The notes: generated by a model not told the origin, from the sequence alone. Counted from the first letter of the stretch, positions 33,091-44,985 are shown. The stretch is 64,000 nt of DNA from Doryteuthis pealeii (GCA_023376005.1 CM042151.1:81140199-81204198), one strand, 5' to 3'. Translations and numbers: made by a program.

Positions 33091-33194
33091 CCAGAGTTTA
33101 CTTTCATTCTTATTAGAATACTTGATGATATCCATTTCAATTGTATAATGTTCCTCTAGAACAATGATATTCTGGAATCTTTGGTTTAGAAGAA

Positions 33195-33718
33195 AATTAA
33201 CGGTAATTTATGAGGAAGTGCGTCCCGATCTCTTGCCTCAAAAATTGCTACCCGGTGACTATTAAAATAACGACCCAGCTCAGTCTATTCAAAACTATCC
33301 ATCTTCATATCTATCTATCTATCTATCTATCTATCTCACTTTGTTCATATTTATCTATATTACTTTAAATACTAAATTTTTTTATTTTATTCATGTTTGT
33401 TTAATGTCTTGTTTTTAGTTTAGATAAACAAGAATTACAACAAAAAAAAGATGCGACCCCCCACCCCAATACATTTACTTGTCGAAAATATCTATCTCCA
33501 TTTGTTCATATCTATCTATATTATTTTGTTTGTTTATCTATCTATCTCAGTCTATTCCAAACTATATATCCATCTTCATATCTAAACAAGAATTATGACA
33601 AATTACGATAAATAAACAAGAATTACGACGAGTTAGGGTTGTTATTTTGATAGTCACCGGGTAGCAATTTTTGAGGCAGGAGACTGGGACGCACTTCCTC
33701 ATAAATTACCAAATTAAC
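33195..33718. mobile_element. M6 fold-back element with protein-like arms
   Basis: The left arm 33195-33281 ('GGTAATTTATGAGGAAGTGC', 'GCCTCAAAAATTGCTACCCG') is mirrored at 33632-33718. Both arms, read outside-in, translate as related peptides of the form EEVRPxLLPQKLLPGDYxNN. On the minus strand the frame continues beyond the arm to 33820 ('CTNKVPPVNKYIPNSFKDK'). The centre holds (ATCT)n microsatellites near 33308-33337 and 33535-33550. The arms may derive from an exon or a transposase end. Confidence 0.6.
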
Positions 33719-33719
33719 T

Positions 33720-34495
33720 TTATCTTTAAAAGAATTAGGGATATACTTATTTACAGGTGGTACTTTATTTGTGCATGAGTCATGTTGCTCATTCAGATAT
33801 TCTTCAACAAGATTTCCCACAAACTGTTATTGTCTTAACTATGTCAAAGAAAAGAGTTATAAAATTTATAATGTTAATTTCTAAATTTTCTTTTTATAAA
33901 AAATGTTCATTTCTTGCAGTTACTGGATGTTGAGGTTGGATATTCAGCAGAGTGTTGCATAATGGAAATAATGCATGAAATAACAGAATTTACAATAGGT
34001 ACAAAATAAGGTGAGGAGAGGAGATGGACACACACGAGGTGGATTCAACAATGATTTATTATGAACTGATTAATTTGTTACAAGGGTTAAAAACGAGCAG
34101 GAACAAACCTTGGGCGGAAGTGGGCGGAGTCTGAGCTCCTGCTGATGTCACATCAAATATATTTATTAATAGAAATATGAACTTAAATCTTAACACTGGA
34201 CAAAAAAAAATTAACAATATTCTATATACATATATGAAGGACAGTTGTGTGTATGTATGTTTGATACCTACATATGTATGTCTGGAGGAAACTATGAAAA
34301 TAAAACAATTAGTGACAAAGTAGATATATATACACATCCACTATCACCATATCTTGCTTTTTGAGCAAAAATAATGAAAATCTGATTTATATTCGTAAAA
34401 GACAAAATTTAAATAATAACACCATGGATTTTTCTTTTCTATCTGTTTTCTTTTCTTTTTTTTTTGGCATTTAATATTTTAAATAGGAGACACTG
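33720..34495. other. AT-rich intergenic, no feature
   Basis: Short frames only. A run of 'ATACATATATG' and 'ATGTATG' words occurs near 34220-34280. Confidence 0.4.
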
Positions 34496-34498
34496 ATT

Positions 34499-34720
34499 GG
34501 ACCATATGACCTTTAGCACCCCTTCTGAGATCTCGATTCGTGGGGACACTTTTCTCATTTACACTGTCAAAATCCGGGGAATTGTTAGATGATTTTTTTT
34601 CGAGTTGTTTTTTTTAAATTATAAAACTAACCCCTAACCCTAAACCCTAACAAACAACCGGATGTTGACGGTGTAAATGAGAAAAGTGCCCCCACAAATC
34701 GAGATCTCGGAAGGGGTGCC
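34499..34720. mobile_element. M3 fold-back MITE, right end truncated
   Basis: 'CATATGACCTTTAGCACCCC', 'GAGATCTCGATTCGTGGGG' and 'CATTTACACTGTCAAAATCC' are mirrored by 'GTTGACGGTGTAAATGAG', 'CAAATCGAGATCTCGG' and 'AAGGGGTGCC'. The centre is 'AACCCCTAACCCTAAACCC', a telomere-like tract. The last 15 bp of the right arm are missing where a family C SINE begins. Confidence 0.75.
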
Positions 34721-34734
34721 TGTACACTTTTCTT

Positions 34735-34858
34735 TCTGGCGCTCTAATAGGCCGAATCAACGCAAGGTCTTTTTTACATAGGGATTTTAATGGGACACCC
34801 TGTGAGGATACAACTCGTGGTTCAGTAATAATGGATTTGGCAACTAACTTTTTTTTTA
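34735..34858 (-). mobile_element. Family C tRNA-like SINE, partial
   Basis: Minus strand: 'TTGCCAAATCCATTATTAC' and 'TGAACCACGAGTTG' lead to 'ATCCTCACAGGGTGTCCC' and 'GTAAAAAAGACCTTGCG'. The head is truncated by a T-run. Confidence 0.5.
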
Positions 34859-34978
34859 TAAAGATCATTCATTGATACATAAACACTGAAAATTTCATTA
34901 AAATCCGATAATTTCCTGATTTTTGGTAAATTATTTTCTGTACGGGGTCTAAAGTCATTTTGTCAAAAACGCATTTTA
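34857..34978. repeat. Dispersed repeat E, inverted copy
   Basis: 'AAAATTTCATTAAAATCCGA', 'ATTTTTGGTAAATTATTTTC' and 'GTCAAAAACGCATTTTA' are the complement of the block at 61965-62050. Confidence 0.6.
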
Positions 34979-35339
34979 GGTTCAGTTTGCCAGTCCCTAT
35001 TTTAAATGTTCCACTGTAAAGATCAAATGGTTTTATTACATTGATTATCTCCCTTGACCTTTTTTTATTAGATTATCTCCCTTGACTTTTTCGAAAAACC
35101 TTTCGAGGACATTTTTATATCACTGATTGATAAACAATGGCATTTTTACGAAAATTTGACATATAATTTTTAAAAATTTATGTAAAAATATATAGTTCCA
35201 TTTTCCCTAGTGTTACATTGTCTTTCTCTCTACAGAAGATAAATCAGATGAATTGAGTAAGTAAAACCTTCAATCAATTTCTTTGTTTACAAATTCGTAT
35301 TTGAATTTCTAGGGACTGGCAAACTGAGCCTAAAACATA

Positions 35340-35340
<1 letters not shown>
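34979..35340. mobile_element. Short inverted-repeat element
   Basis: 'AGGTTCAGTTTGCCAGTCCC' (34979) is mirrored by 'GGGACTGGCAAACTGAGCCT' (35313-35333), about 22 bp with one mismatch. The interior is AT-rich without ORF. Size and ends fit a MITE inserted next to repeat E. Confidence 0.5.
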
Positions 35341-37288
<1,948 letters not shown>

Positions 37289-37429
37289 ATTTTTGGATGT
37301 TTGTTTATTTTAGAAACGTTGCTGAATAAAGTATATATTAAATTTTTACTTGAAGGCACTTACAACGCATGTATCGCATAAAATTCGATACTTTTTCTTA
37401 TAGAAAATGAACTTGACAAGTGTAATCCC

Positions 37430-37568
37430 GGCAAAGGATGGCTCGGTGTGTAGAATACCGTACAGACTGTTTCGACTTTATTAAGTCTCATCAGCGGTAT
37501 ATACTAACGATTTCCCTCCGACAGAAATCGAAAACTTCAGCAGACACAGTGAAACACTAGTGAAACAC
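37430..37568. repeat. Fragment related to 'GTTTCGACTT...' fold-back repeats
   Basis: 'CTGTTTCGACTTTATTAAGT' then 'CTCATCAGCGG' parallels 'CGTGTTTCGACTTATCAAGT' inside the M8 element at 41810. It leads directly into the palindrome at 37569. Confidence 0.4.
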
Positions 37569-37693
37569 TTTTATCGCCTCGGCCACAGTACACAGCTGAC
37601 CATCCTAGCGAAATTAAGCTTGTCAAGTGATACACTTGACAAGCTTAATTTCGCTAGGATGGTCAGCTGTGTACTGTGGCCGAGGCGATAAAA
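37569..37693. repeat. Perfect palindrome, 61-bp arms, 3-bp loop
   Basis: The arms 37569-37629 and 37633-37693 are exact reverse complements around ATA (centre TGTCAAGTG-ATA-CACTTGACA). They contain 'CGCCTCGGCCACAGTACAC' and are GC-richer than the surroundings. A fold-back this perfect is either very recent or an inverted-repeat assembly/read artefact. Confidence 0.85.
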
Positions 37694-37699
37694 AGTTTG

Positions 37700-37910
37700 A
37701 TACATAAGCTCTTTGAAATTTTGACATGATCAATTCTGAAAAGTTTGATATGATAAGCTTTCAAAAAGTTTCTTAAAAGTGTGATATGATCAATTTTTAA
37801 AAGTTAGACATGATATTTGTTTTGTTGGTTAAATATTAGACTGTAAAAAGATTTCTAATATTCTAAATCAATAATACAGGATATTTTGTTTTCTCATCTA
37901 ATCAGTAGGG
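37700..37910. repeat. Degenerate tandem 'GTTTGATATGAT' units
   Basis: 'AAAGTTTGATACATAAGCT', 'AAAAGTTTGATATGATAAGC', 'AAAAGTGTGATATGATCAAT' and 'AAAAGTTAGACATGAT' follow one another at spacings of roughly 25-50 bp. A decayed tandem repeat. Confidence 0.5.
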
Positions 37911-37914
37911 GGGG

Positions 37915-38190
37915 GGTCTGACTCAAGGCTCCAATTGACAGTCCAACCACTCCCAACTGTATCTCGCTCCAAAATCCAATAATATTTCTTTGTCCCGCTC
38001 GTCTCGACAACAAAATACTACTGCAAGTCGTTCTGCCTGGTCTGTGAGAATAAGTCCTTTAAATACACCCCAATTTCACCACATCCGGGCTCCTCACTCA
38101 TAATTGTCCGTTCAGCACGTGTGACACTTGCCAGCACGGCGCGACCACCCACATCCAGGCCACTATGCTATTTCCTACTTCACCGATCGT
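37915..38190 (-). repeat. LTR-like repeat G, copy 2
   Basis: Complement of the 32800-33090 block: 'CGTCTCGACAACAAAATACT', 'GGTCTGTGAGAATAAGTCC', 'TTTAAATACACCCC' and 'CATCCGGGCTCCTCACTCA'. The TATA-like TATTTAAAGG is conserved on the minus strand. Confidence 0.45.
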
Positions 38191-38365
38191 CCACAGCTCT
38201 CACATTCTGAAGGAAGCGGGTTCGACTCTAGGTCAGTACTACACGCCAGGCAAAGCCTAACCCGCTTCCTCGAGAATACGGCAAGTCTTCACGCCTGCCA
38301 CCCTCTCCGTCACACTGTGTTGCACGAGGCAGGTCTCTCTCTCACTACATCTAATAAAGCTTAGA
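38190..38365 (-). mobile_element. tRNA-like GC-richer element
   Basis: On the plus strand 'GGAAGCGGGTTCGACTC' then 'TAGGTCAGTACTACACG' looks like a B-box region of a tRNA. The block is CpG-richer than its surroundings. The 78-codon frame at 38128-38364 has no recognisable domain. Confidence 0.3.
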
Positions 38366-38870
38366 GAAAATTTTAAGAATAACAAAGATTCAAATTAACA
38401 AATTAAATTTAATGTTGCTTTTTTTTTTTATAAATGATAGTATATCAATCTACATTACATAAAATATTCAGGAGGTCATTGAAATCCTGTTTTATTATGA
38501 TTCTCTATTTACACAATGCACAAGTCAGTTTTTTTTCTTTAATAATACTTTTCTCTAATCACAGATGTTAATTGTGGAGGGAAACAAACAAAAACAAACA
38601 GCTAATAGTTTTACATAAACATTGTATAAAGACATTTTACTCATCTATACATTGTTGAAAATGAGAAATAGGAAAGAAACCTACTCTTAAAATGTGTGTC
38701 ATTTTTAGAGGTTGTCTAAATAAAACTGTTTCAAAAGCACAATAAAGATTGTAGAGGATTATGAGATTGTGTGTTCAATTATATTAGAAATGACGAATAA
38801 AAATATGTGACACAGGCAGAAAATACGGAGAAACAATAAAACAAATGCATATAATTATAACATAACAAAT
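38365..38870. other. Intergenic with a ZNF-2-like acceptor relic
   Basis: 'TTCTTTAATAATACTTTTCT' and 'CTAATCACAGATG' at 38531-38570 resemble the acceptor region just upstream of ZNF-2 ('TTCTTTAATAATAATACTTC', 'TTTATTCACAGATA' at 40574-40607). With the finger remnant at 39612 this suggests an earlier zinc-finger exon copy here. Confidence 0.4.
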
Positions 38871-39595
38871 AAATTTATTCTGAGAATAAATTTGCAAGTA
38901 ATCAACAAATATGTAAATGTTCGAAAGGAATAGTGTAGGTGATATCTGTAATGTAAAATGTAAAAAGTTTGTATGTTAAGTTTGGAAAAGTTCGTTTTGA
39001 TGTGGACAGAAATGAGAAGTAAGTTTGTGTATCTGACCGTTTGAAATGGATTCCTGATGTCGGCTGCGGTGGTACAATTGAATGTTAATAGTAGTAATTG
39101 TGTTGAAGATGGTGGAATCTTGAGTCTAACACCTGTTTTTGGGTAGCGAGATGAGATCTCTGTGTTTGTTTATCTTTGGTTGTGTTTGGTTTGAGTGAGA
39201 TGAAGTCTGTCTCCTCTGCTAGCGAAATGAATTCTGTCCTCTCTGATGGCGAAATGGGTTCTGTCTGTTTGTTGATTTCTTCTTCGTTATTTATAATTAG
39301 GAGATAGGATCGAAAAGTAATTAACATTTTGGCGCAAACGCGCGGACGTAGTAGTAAACAAAATCTAGCCAATCGATTCTGATTTTTGTGTAAACAATTG
39401 GTTTAATCACTTTTCCTTAAATCTTTGGAAAAGGATTTGTGTTCATGTGTTTGATTTAATTACTTTTCCATAAGTTTGGGAAAAGGATGGTGTTGTATGT
39501 TTATTTTAATTTCTTTTCCTTAAGTTTGGAAAGAGAAATGTGTGCGTGTATTTATTTAAAAAATATAGAATTGTATTCTATAAGATAAACCATAT
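38870..39595. repeat. Long dispersed repeat F, copy 2
   Basis: Second copy of the 30900-31690 repeat. The 'CTTTTCCTTAAGTTTGG' unit occurs three times here (39405-39545). A 95-codon minus-strand frame (39085-39372) contains a repeated 'TEFISLAEETDFISL' motif generated by the tandem units. I do not regard it as a secure gene. Confidence 0.65.
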
Positions 39596-39611
39596 TTGTG
39601 TGTCGATATGT

Positions 39612-39712
39612 CTTTCAAAAAAAATTTAATTCAAAGAGAAACATGCGAATAAAATTTGGTAAGAAACCCTATTCATGTAAGATACATGACTATTGCATTT
39701 TCAAATTTTATT
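39612..39712 (+). pseudogene. Zinc-finger remnant upstream of ZNF-2
   Basis: 'AACATGCGAATAAAATTTGG' then 'AAGAAACCCTATTCATGTAA' corresponds to [14 protein letters not shown] with the second His and Thr codons altered. 'GCATTTTCAAATTT' follows as the 'AFSNF' part of the next finger. The next finger stops where family D starts at 39716. Part of a lost zinc-finger exon. Confidence 0.6.
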
Positions 39713-39715
39713 ATC

Positions 39716-39975
39716 ATTGTTATCTGTACAACGTTTCGGCCGTTGTGCCCTTCGGCCTTCTTCAGGTATTTCTTGTCGGACTCGGGAACCTTCTCAGACT
39801 CGGGAACCTTCTTTTCGATCCCGGGAACCTTCTTGTCGTAATCGGGAACCTTCTTGTCGTAAACGGGAGCCATCATGGGACTTTGAACCAGATAACAATG
39901 AAGATGAGGACAATAGTTCAAATAATACAAATAATACTTATTATCAAGCCTCATCTAAAAAATTTCAGAGAAATA
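39716..39975. mobile_element. Family D element with 21-bp minisatellite
   Basis: Begins 'ACAACGTTTCGGCCGTTGTG', then five units of about 21 bp built on 'CGGGAACCTTCTTGTCGTAA', and ends 'GATGAGGACAATAGTTC' and 'TATTATCAAGCCTCATC'. The units encode REPSxRxREPS-type repeats in one frame, which gives spurious 90-130 codon ORFs. Confidence 0.7.
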
Positions 39976-40009
39976 ATCCAATAGTGATTACGGAAGTCTC
40001 ACTCTGATT

Positions 40010-40240
40010 GTTCTGATAAGAAATGAATTCCCGAATTTGTTGATGGGATCCAGGCCATGATTGACAACGATCCTAGCAAGTCAACCAGGTTCATAGCCGG
40101 AACATAGGAGTGTATGAGTTTCTTATCAGGCTGGTAGTACATGAAGGCTATTTCTAATAGAAATGTAGGACAAGAGGAAAGACTGCACTGCAAAGTTTTC
40201 AACAATCACAAGCATCCCTTCCAACCAAACATGCTTTACT
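40010..40240 (+). mobile_element. Mariner/Tc1-like transposase remnant
   Basis: Plus-strand translation reads 'IPEFVDGIQAMIDNDPSKS', 'TRFIAG', a stop, 'ECMSFL', and later 'CKVFNNHKHPFQPNML'. In invertebrate IS630/Tc1/mariner-type transposases this is the N-terminal HTH segment (FVDGIKAMIDNDPxKSxRxIA...VSEFLIRQVV) and the KHPLQPNMLWFFSDE block that leads to the first catalytic Asp. The catalytic part is missing and stops interrupt it. A dead fragment. Confidence 0.65.
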
Positions 40241-40249
40241 TTTTAACTC

Positions 40250-40560
40250 TGGCTGTACTTAATAAAGTTTGACTGTGCTTTGACATTGAAATTTAACATA
40301 ATGTATACGTTATATATGTCTACCATCGTAAACCTAAATATGTATTATGTAGAACATCAAATAACACTATATACCTATGTTATATAGGAACACCAAATAA
40401 AACTATATATATTATATATGAACACCAAAATAACTTCAATATATGTTATATATGAACATCAAAATAACCTAAACATGTGTTACATATGAATACCAAAATA
40501 ACCTAAAGTCTAATTAGTACTAGATAAATTATTTCTGATAAATAAAACTGAGTCAAAATT
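40250..40560. repeat. Tandem 'ATGAACACCAAAATAACCT' units
   Basis: 'TATGTTATATATGAACATCA' and variants ('AAAATAACCTAAACATGTGT') repeat about five times from 40340 to 40510 with a period of roughly 48-55 bp. A degenerate minisatellite. Confidence 0.55.
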
Positions 40561-40589
40561 GATAAGAGCTATTTTCTTTAATAATAATA

Positions 40590-40604
40590 CTTCTTTATTC
40601 ACAG
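40590..40604 (+). promoter_or_regulatory. 3' splice site of ZNF-2 exon
   Basis: 'TTCTTTATTCACAG' precedes an open frame that includes EQMTSSDDIIKKCENSETQ before shifting into the finger frame. Same position relative to the fingers as the acceptor of ZNF-1. Confidence 0.45.
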
Positions 40605-41454
40605 ATATAATTTCCAGAGAACAAATGACATCATCTGATGACATCATAAAGAAATGTGAAAATTCAGAAACACAGGAGAAAAACTATATTCACGTGAAGT
40701 GTGTTTGAAATTTTCAATGAATCCAAATTTGAAAAGACACCTACAGGGACACCCTGAAGAGAAACTGTACTTTTGCAAAATTTGTCAATCAGGATTTTCA
40801 CGGAGTTTCACCTTGAAAAGACATATGATAACACACACTGGAGAGAAACCATATTCTTGTGAAGTATGTGGATCAGCATTTTCAGGAAGATCAAAATTAA
40901 AAACACATATGCGAACACACACAGGAGAAAGACCATATTCTTGTGAAGTCTGTGGATCAGCATTTTCAGAGTGTTCAACATTAAAAAAACATGTACGAAC
41001 ACACACTGGAGAGAAACCTTATTCTTGTGAAGTGTGTGGATCAGCATTTTTTACGAGTTTTAATTTAAAAAGGCACATGAGAACACATACTGGGGAGAAA
41101 CCTTATTCATGCAAAGTATGTGGATCAGCATTTTCACAGAAAAAGGACTTAAATGAACACATTCGAACTCACACTGGAGAGAAACCATATGCATGTGAGG
41201 TTTGTAGCTCATCATTTTCACAGGGTTCATCTTTGAAAAAGCATATTCGAACTCACACAGGAGAAAAACCTTATTCTTGTGAAGTGTGCAGATCAGCATT
41301 TTCACAAAATTACAGGCTGAAAATACACATGCGAACACACACTGGTGAGAAACTTTATTGCAGTATGTGCGGATTATCATTTGCAAAGGGATCATTATTA
41401 AAAAAACATATGGAGACACACACTAGAGAGAAGCCATATTCTTGTGAAGTGTGA
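40605..41454 (+). CDS. ZNF-2: poly-C2H2 zinc-finger exon, prematurely terminated
   Basis: A nuclear DNA-binding C2H2 protein of the same family as ZNF-1 and ZNF-3. The finger frame is open from 40660 to a TGA at 41452-41454. The first finger is degenerate (YSREVC, first Cys to Arg). Eight intact fingers follow at 28-residue spacing with TGEKPYSC linkers, among them CKICQSGFSRSFTLKRH, CEVCGSAFSGRSKLKTH, CKVCGSAFSQKKDLNEH and CEVCRSAFSQNYRLKIH. The ninth finger, 'YCSMCGLSFAKGSLLKKH', is one residue shorter before its first Cys. The tenth begins YSCEV and stops where its second Cys codon TGT has become TGA. No ATG opens the frame, so a 5' exon is needed, and the short acceptor-proximal leader is one base out of frame. 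Helix positions -1, 2, 3 and 6 vary strongly between fingers. It could still make a truncated nine-finger protein, or be a pseudogene. Confidence 0.75.
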
Positions 41455-41507
41455 GGATCAACATTTTCAGAGGTTTTATCATTAAAAATGCACATGCATT
41501 ATATATA

Positions 41508-42102
41508 TAATATTCAGCTGTGGGTTAAATAGTAGGGCAGACTGGGCCCTTCAGCCTTGGGTAGGTAACCAGTCTAGGAGAGGGATAACTCTGAATTCAA
41601 AATTTCTAACGTTTGTCGTTGATTGGGTTTGTGGCAACCCTTGATGCACCAATTCTTTCCTATCGACTGTGCCAAAAATTGTAGATGGTTCAACACAAGC
41701 CTTCACCACTATAAACAAATCACTGTGTGGATGTTCATTGTATGAATACTCATATGTCGATCGACAGGAGAGTCCATCATATATATGAATATAGTCATCC
41801 ACAGACGCGTGTTTCGACTTATCAAGTCTTTTCAGTGTGGTTAGACATTTGTGAGCTACCTACAGCCGGGATTGATATCCGATCGGTTCAGCATCAGTCA
41901 GACAGCTTAATCGCTAGTCTATCATCACCTACAGAATGCGAAGGGAATTTTAACTGTTTTAATACACACATCTCTATGTATGGAAAAACCGCAATATAGT
42001 GCTCCATCCCCTATATAGGAGAGCGTTGCGTTTACGCTTTAGTTGGCAGTCGTCAGCGAAATCCCCCCAAAGTGCTCAAATTTAACCCACAGCTGAATAT
42101 TA
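41508..42102. mobile_element. M8 MITE, TA-flanked, inserted in ZNF-2
   Basis: Perfect 23-bp inverted ends (41508-41530, 42080-42102) that begin TAATATTCAGCTG. If the outer TA is the target duplication, the element is 41510-42100 (591 bp), as expected for a Tc1/mariner-type MITE. It separates 'AAAATGCACATGCAT' of one finger from 'ACACATATAGGG' of the linker that should follow. Interior motifs include 'CGTGTTTCGACTTATCAAGT'. The 83- and 90-codon frames inside show no transposase signature. Confidence 0.8.
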
Positions 42103-42355
42103 CACATATAGGGAAACTATACACTTGTGAAGAGTGTGCATTGACTTTTTTTTACATGTTTTGATTTGAAAATGCATATGCAAATACATACAGATGAGAA
42201 ACCTTATCCATGCAAAGTGGTGGATTAGCATTTCCACAGATTTATGACCTAAATGAACACATGCAAATACACACTGGAGATAAATCTTATGTGGATCAGC
42301 ATTTTCAAAGAGTTTATCATTAAAAAAAAAAAACATATGCCAATACACACTGCAG
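42103..42355 (+). pseudogene. ZNF-2 3' finger remnants beyond the insertion
   Basis: Three damaged fingers follow the MITE. The first reads YTCEECALTFF then, one base shifted, TCFDLKMHMQIHTDEKPYPC. The second has lost a base at its second Cys and reads on as 'FPQIYDLNEHMQIHTG'. The third has lost its CxxC. Homopolymer changes (T8 near 42147, A12 near 42325) cause some of the shifts. Heavier decay than upstream fits loss of constraint after the stop codon. Confidence 0.65.
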
Positions 42356-42359
42356 GGAA

Positions 42360-43105
42360 ATGTAAACCTCCCTTTGGGGTGGTGTGGGGCATCTTCAAAC
42401 TCTTTGCTGCGCAGTTTACTGCATTTCCTACAACTTGTTTTTCCAACTTTCAACTTTACTGGCCATGATCATCTCGTGATCATCTGCTTGATTGACCCTC
42501 ACTTGTGTCCATAATACTGCCTCAGGGCCCTGTCTAAGAGGTTCACAATCAACAACAAAGAGAATAAAGACAAGACAAAGACAAAATCAGGTGAACATTC
42601 AAAAATGGTCAGAGATGAGGTATATAATTCACATTCATTTTTTAGCCATCCTTCCCATCTTCTACTCTGTATGGGCGCCTGAGAGGGGGGATGCACCCCC
42701 CTCTATCCGGTCAAGACTTCTGCTAAGGTTGTTTCTCTGCTCTAAGGTGATCTAACTTTTCCAGCTACCAAGTTCCAACTCACTCACTCACTGCCGGCTG
42801 AAAAACTCAAAAACTCACTAAAAAAAAAATGCCCCCGCTAGAACTCTGTATGTATATATATATAAAATTCCACCCCATCATCTTGACTTGACTAGCTTTT
42901 GACGGTTCTTTTGTTTGAAATAACTAGGACAATAGATAATCAAAAGTCCACATAACCAAATTTAAACAAATTAACAATGACAATTAACAGAAATAAACCA
43001 TCTCTAGACATTTTGACTCCGTGGGATATCAAATATCTTCCTATCTTTGGTCATTTTATCACTCGTGTTTACATACATGATTCACTATCTCCTATCTACA
43101 TATGC

Positions 43106-43142
<37 letters not shown>

Positions 43143-43290
43143 TTATTAGTTATTTATATTAATAAGGCAATTACAATGCATATAAAAAAAGATAAAATAA
43201 TGTTCAGTGTCTAATCAATTCCGAAAGAACTTCATGTTCAGAGACTGTTTGTGAAAGATGAAATTTCTTCGAATGATAACCCAGTAGGAC
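42360..43290. other. Intergenic, no firm feature
   Basis: Contains a (TA)n microsatellite (about 43108-43138). The 87-codon frame at 42492-42755 has no recognisable domain. Confidence 0.4.
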
Positions 43291-43292
43291 TG

Positions 43293-43492
43293 AGCCTATT
43301 ATAGTAGTGACCACTCCAGCTGAGCATTTGGATAGAAACCACAAGGTTCCTTCAATACCGGCCCTCACCAACTCAGCGTATGATTAGCACAGGGATTTGT
43401 GCGGTAAAGTAAGAAGCTGATAGTAGGTGTGGCAATCCACTTCAGACAGAAAATAATCTCCTTGGTCTAGCTCTAGTGAAAAGGGGATAAAC
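43293..43492 (+). mobile_element. Family B tRNA-derived SINE, degenerate head
   Basis: 'AACCACAAGGTTCCTTCAAT', 'CAACTCAGCGTATGATTAGC', 'GGTCTAGCTCTAGTGAAAAG' and 'GGGATAAAC' identify the family. The A-box region is damaged. Confidence 0.65.
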
Positions 43493-43499
43493 TGTATAT

Positions 43500-44540
43500 A
43501 AAATCAGTGTAAGAAATTTTAACTCGATGTGTTTAAAGATATAGTTTTTTGTTCTTTATGTAAGAAAAATATTTTAAGAAAATTTTGTCAAGATTGAATT
43601 AATTTTTAAGAATGAGAAACTATTCTCACCTCTCCAGACCATAATATTTCTAGATTTTTCTTGTCAGCTTGGTTATCTACATTGTATGTATTTTTTCATT
43701 TTTTTAAAATTTTTGTAAGAAAGAATTTTGATGAATTTATGCAATGACCAATTTCACTTTCATATAAAATAAATCAATATATTTACGCAAGTAAAACTTG
43801 AATCGATTACGTTGGGAAAATATTTCTAATGAACTGACTTCTTGCTCTTAGTGTGCCAGCCAACTGAAAAATCGGCTTTTTGAGGAACCCGGATATTGCA
43901 TTTATGCTCGCAGTTATACGACAGCCAACCAAAGTTAATGATATTGGGTCTATAGTCACCGTCTATGTCCATTCCACTATGACATTCCATATATTATATC
44001 TGTTATTGCAAATACCTACCCCAGGCATTTTTATTATTTATCAAACATTAAAAGACTTCAGTCCACCCGATAACTTTTAAAACAATAAGAATAGCATATT
44101 TTTTTTTTTTTTAAGAAACAGTTATCTGGAAAAAATAAAAGTAACAAATTTGAACAAACAGGCCAAAAGAATTTACAAAAAACAACAAATGACCAAAGAA
44201 TAAATGGGTAGAAAAAACAATAAACAAAAAACAAGAGACAGTAATGCAGAAAGGGATAGAAAACAGAAAAGTAAGTGGGGAAAAATATCAGTAAATAATT
44301 TTTTTTTTAAAGTAAGTATTTATGGAAAGTTAGCTGCACAACAGTTTCCCTGCAGTTCTGGAACTTTGGAGATCTTACTTTTGGGATTGCCCTTGTATAT
44401 ATAAGACAACATTGTTATTTTTAAGATCATATGAGGCAAGTGAATTCTAGTCAATTGTAAAATACTGAAATGGAATGAACCCCTAATCCTAATCAACAAA
44501 AATTCACAATTACAAATAAATTACATCATATACGTTTTAC
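43500..44540. other. Intergenic, no firm feature
   Basis: AT-rich. The 66-codon frames near 43880 and 44204 are not recognisable. Confidence 0.4.
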
Positions 44541-44544
44541 TTTC

Positions 44545-44985
44545 TTTATCTTCAAGATACGCACTCCCAAATTCTTCAGCTTTTCTTTAAGGAATGCTCC
44601 CTTCAAATTAGCAGCAGGAGCTAGCCCTGTACACTCATTTGATCTGATTTTTTCAAGAAAATAAACTTATTTTTAATTTGAATTCTTGGATATTTTTTTT
44701 TTTTACAATAAATCATTTTGAGCATTTTTCAGTTCATATGAACTTTTTTTTTTAATATAAAAATTTAAAAAATGCCAAAATAGTTTATTTAAAATAGAAT
44801 TATTTCAGAATTCAGATTCAAAATGTGTTTATTTTCAACAATAAAAATAAGAAAAGCAGATCAAAAGTGCGTTTGAGGCTGATTCCTGTTGCTAATTTGA
44901 AGGGGGCATTCCTTAAAAAAAAAGCTTTCCTTAAAATAAAAGCTAAAAAAATCAGGTGTGTGTATCTTGAAGATAAATTTTATCT
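44545..44985. mobile_element. M11 fold-back MITE
   Basis: 'TTATCTTCAAGATACGCACT', 'TTTAAGGAATGCTCCCTTCA', 'AATTAGCAGCAGGAGCTAGC' and 'TTTGATCTGATTTTTTCAAG' are mirrored from 44840 to 44985, ending 'GTATCTTGAAGATAAA'. The arms are about 150 bp around a small central palindrome 'GTTCATATGAAC'. No ORF and no clear duplication. Confidence 0.7.

Noticed and set aside
39598..40007. 128- and 104-codon frames with REPSxR repeats
   Set aside because: They arise from the 21-bp minisatellite of family D. Similar frames occur in every copy on whichever strand the period leaves open.
40010..40240. Active transposase gene
   Set aside because: Several stop codons and only the HTH plus the block before the first catalytic Asp are present.
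41060..41419. 119-codon minus-strand frame opposite ZNF-2
   Set aside because: Same explanation: antisense of the finger repeat.
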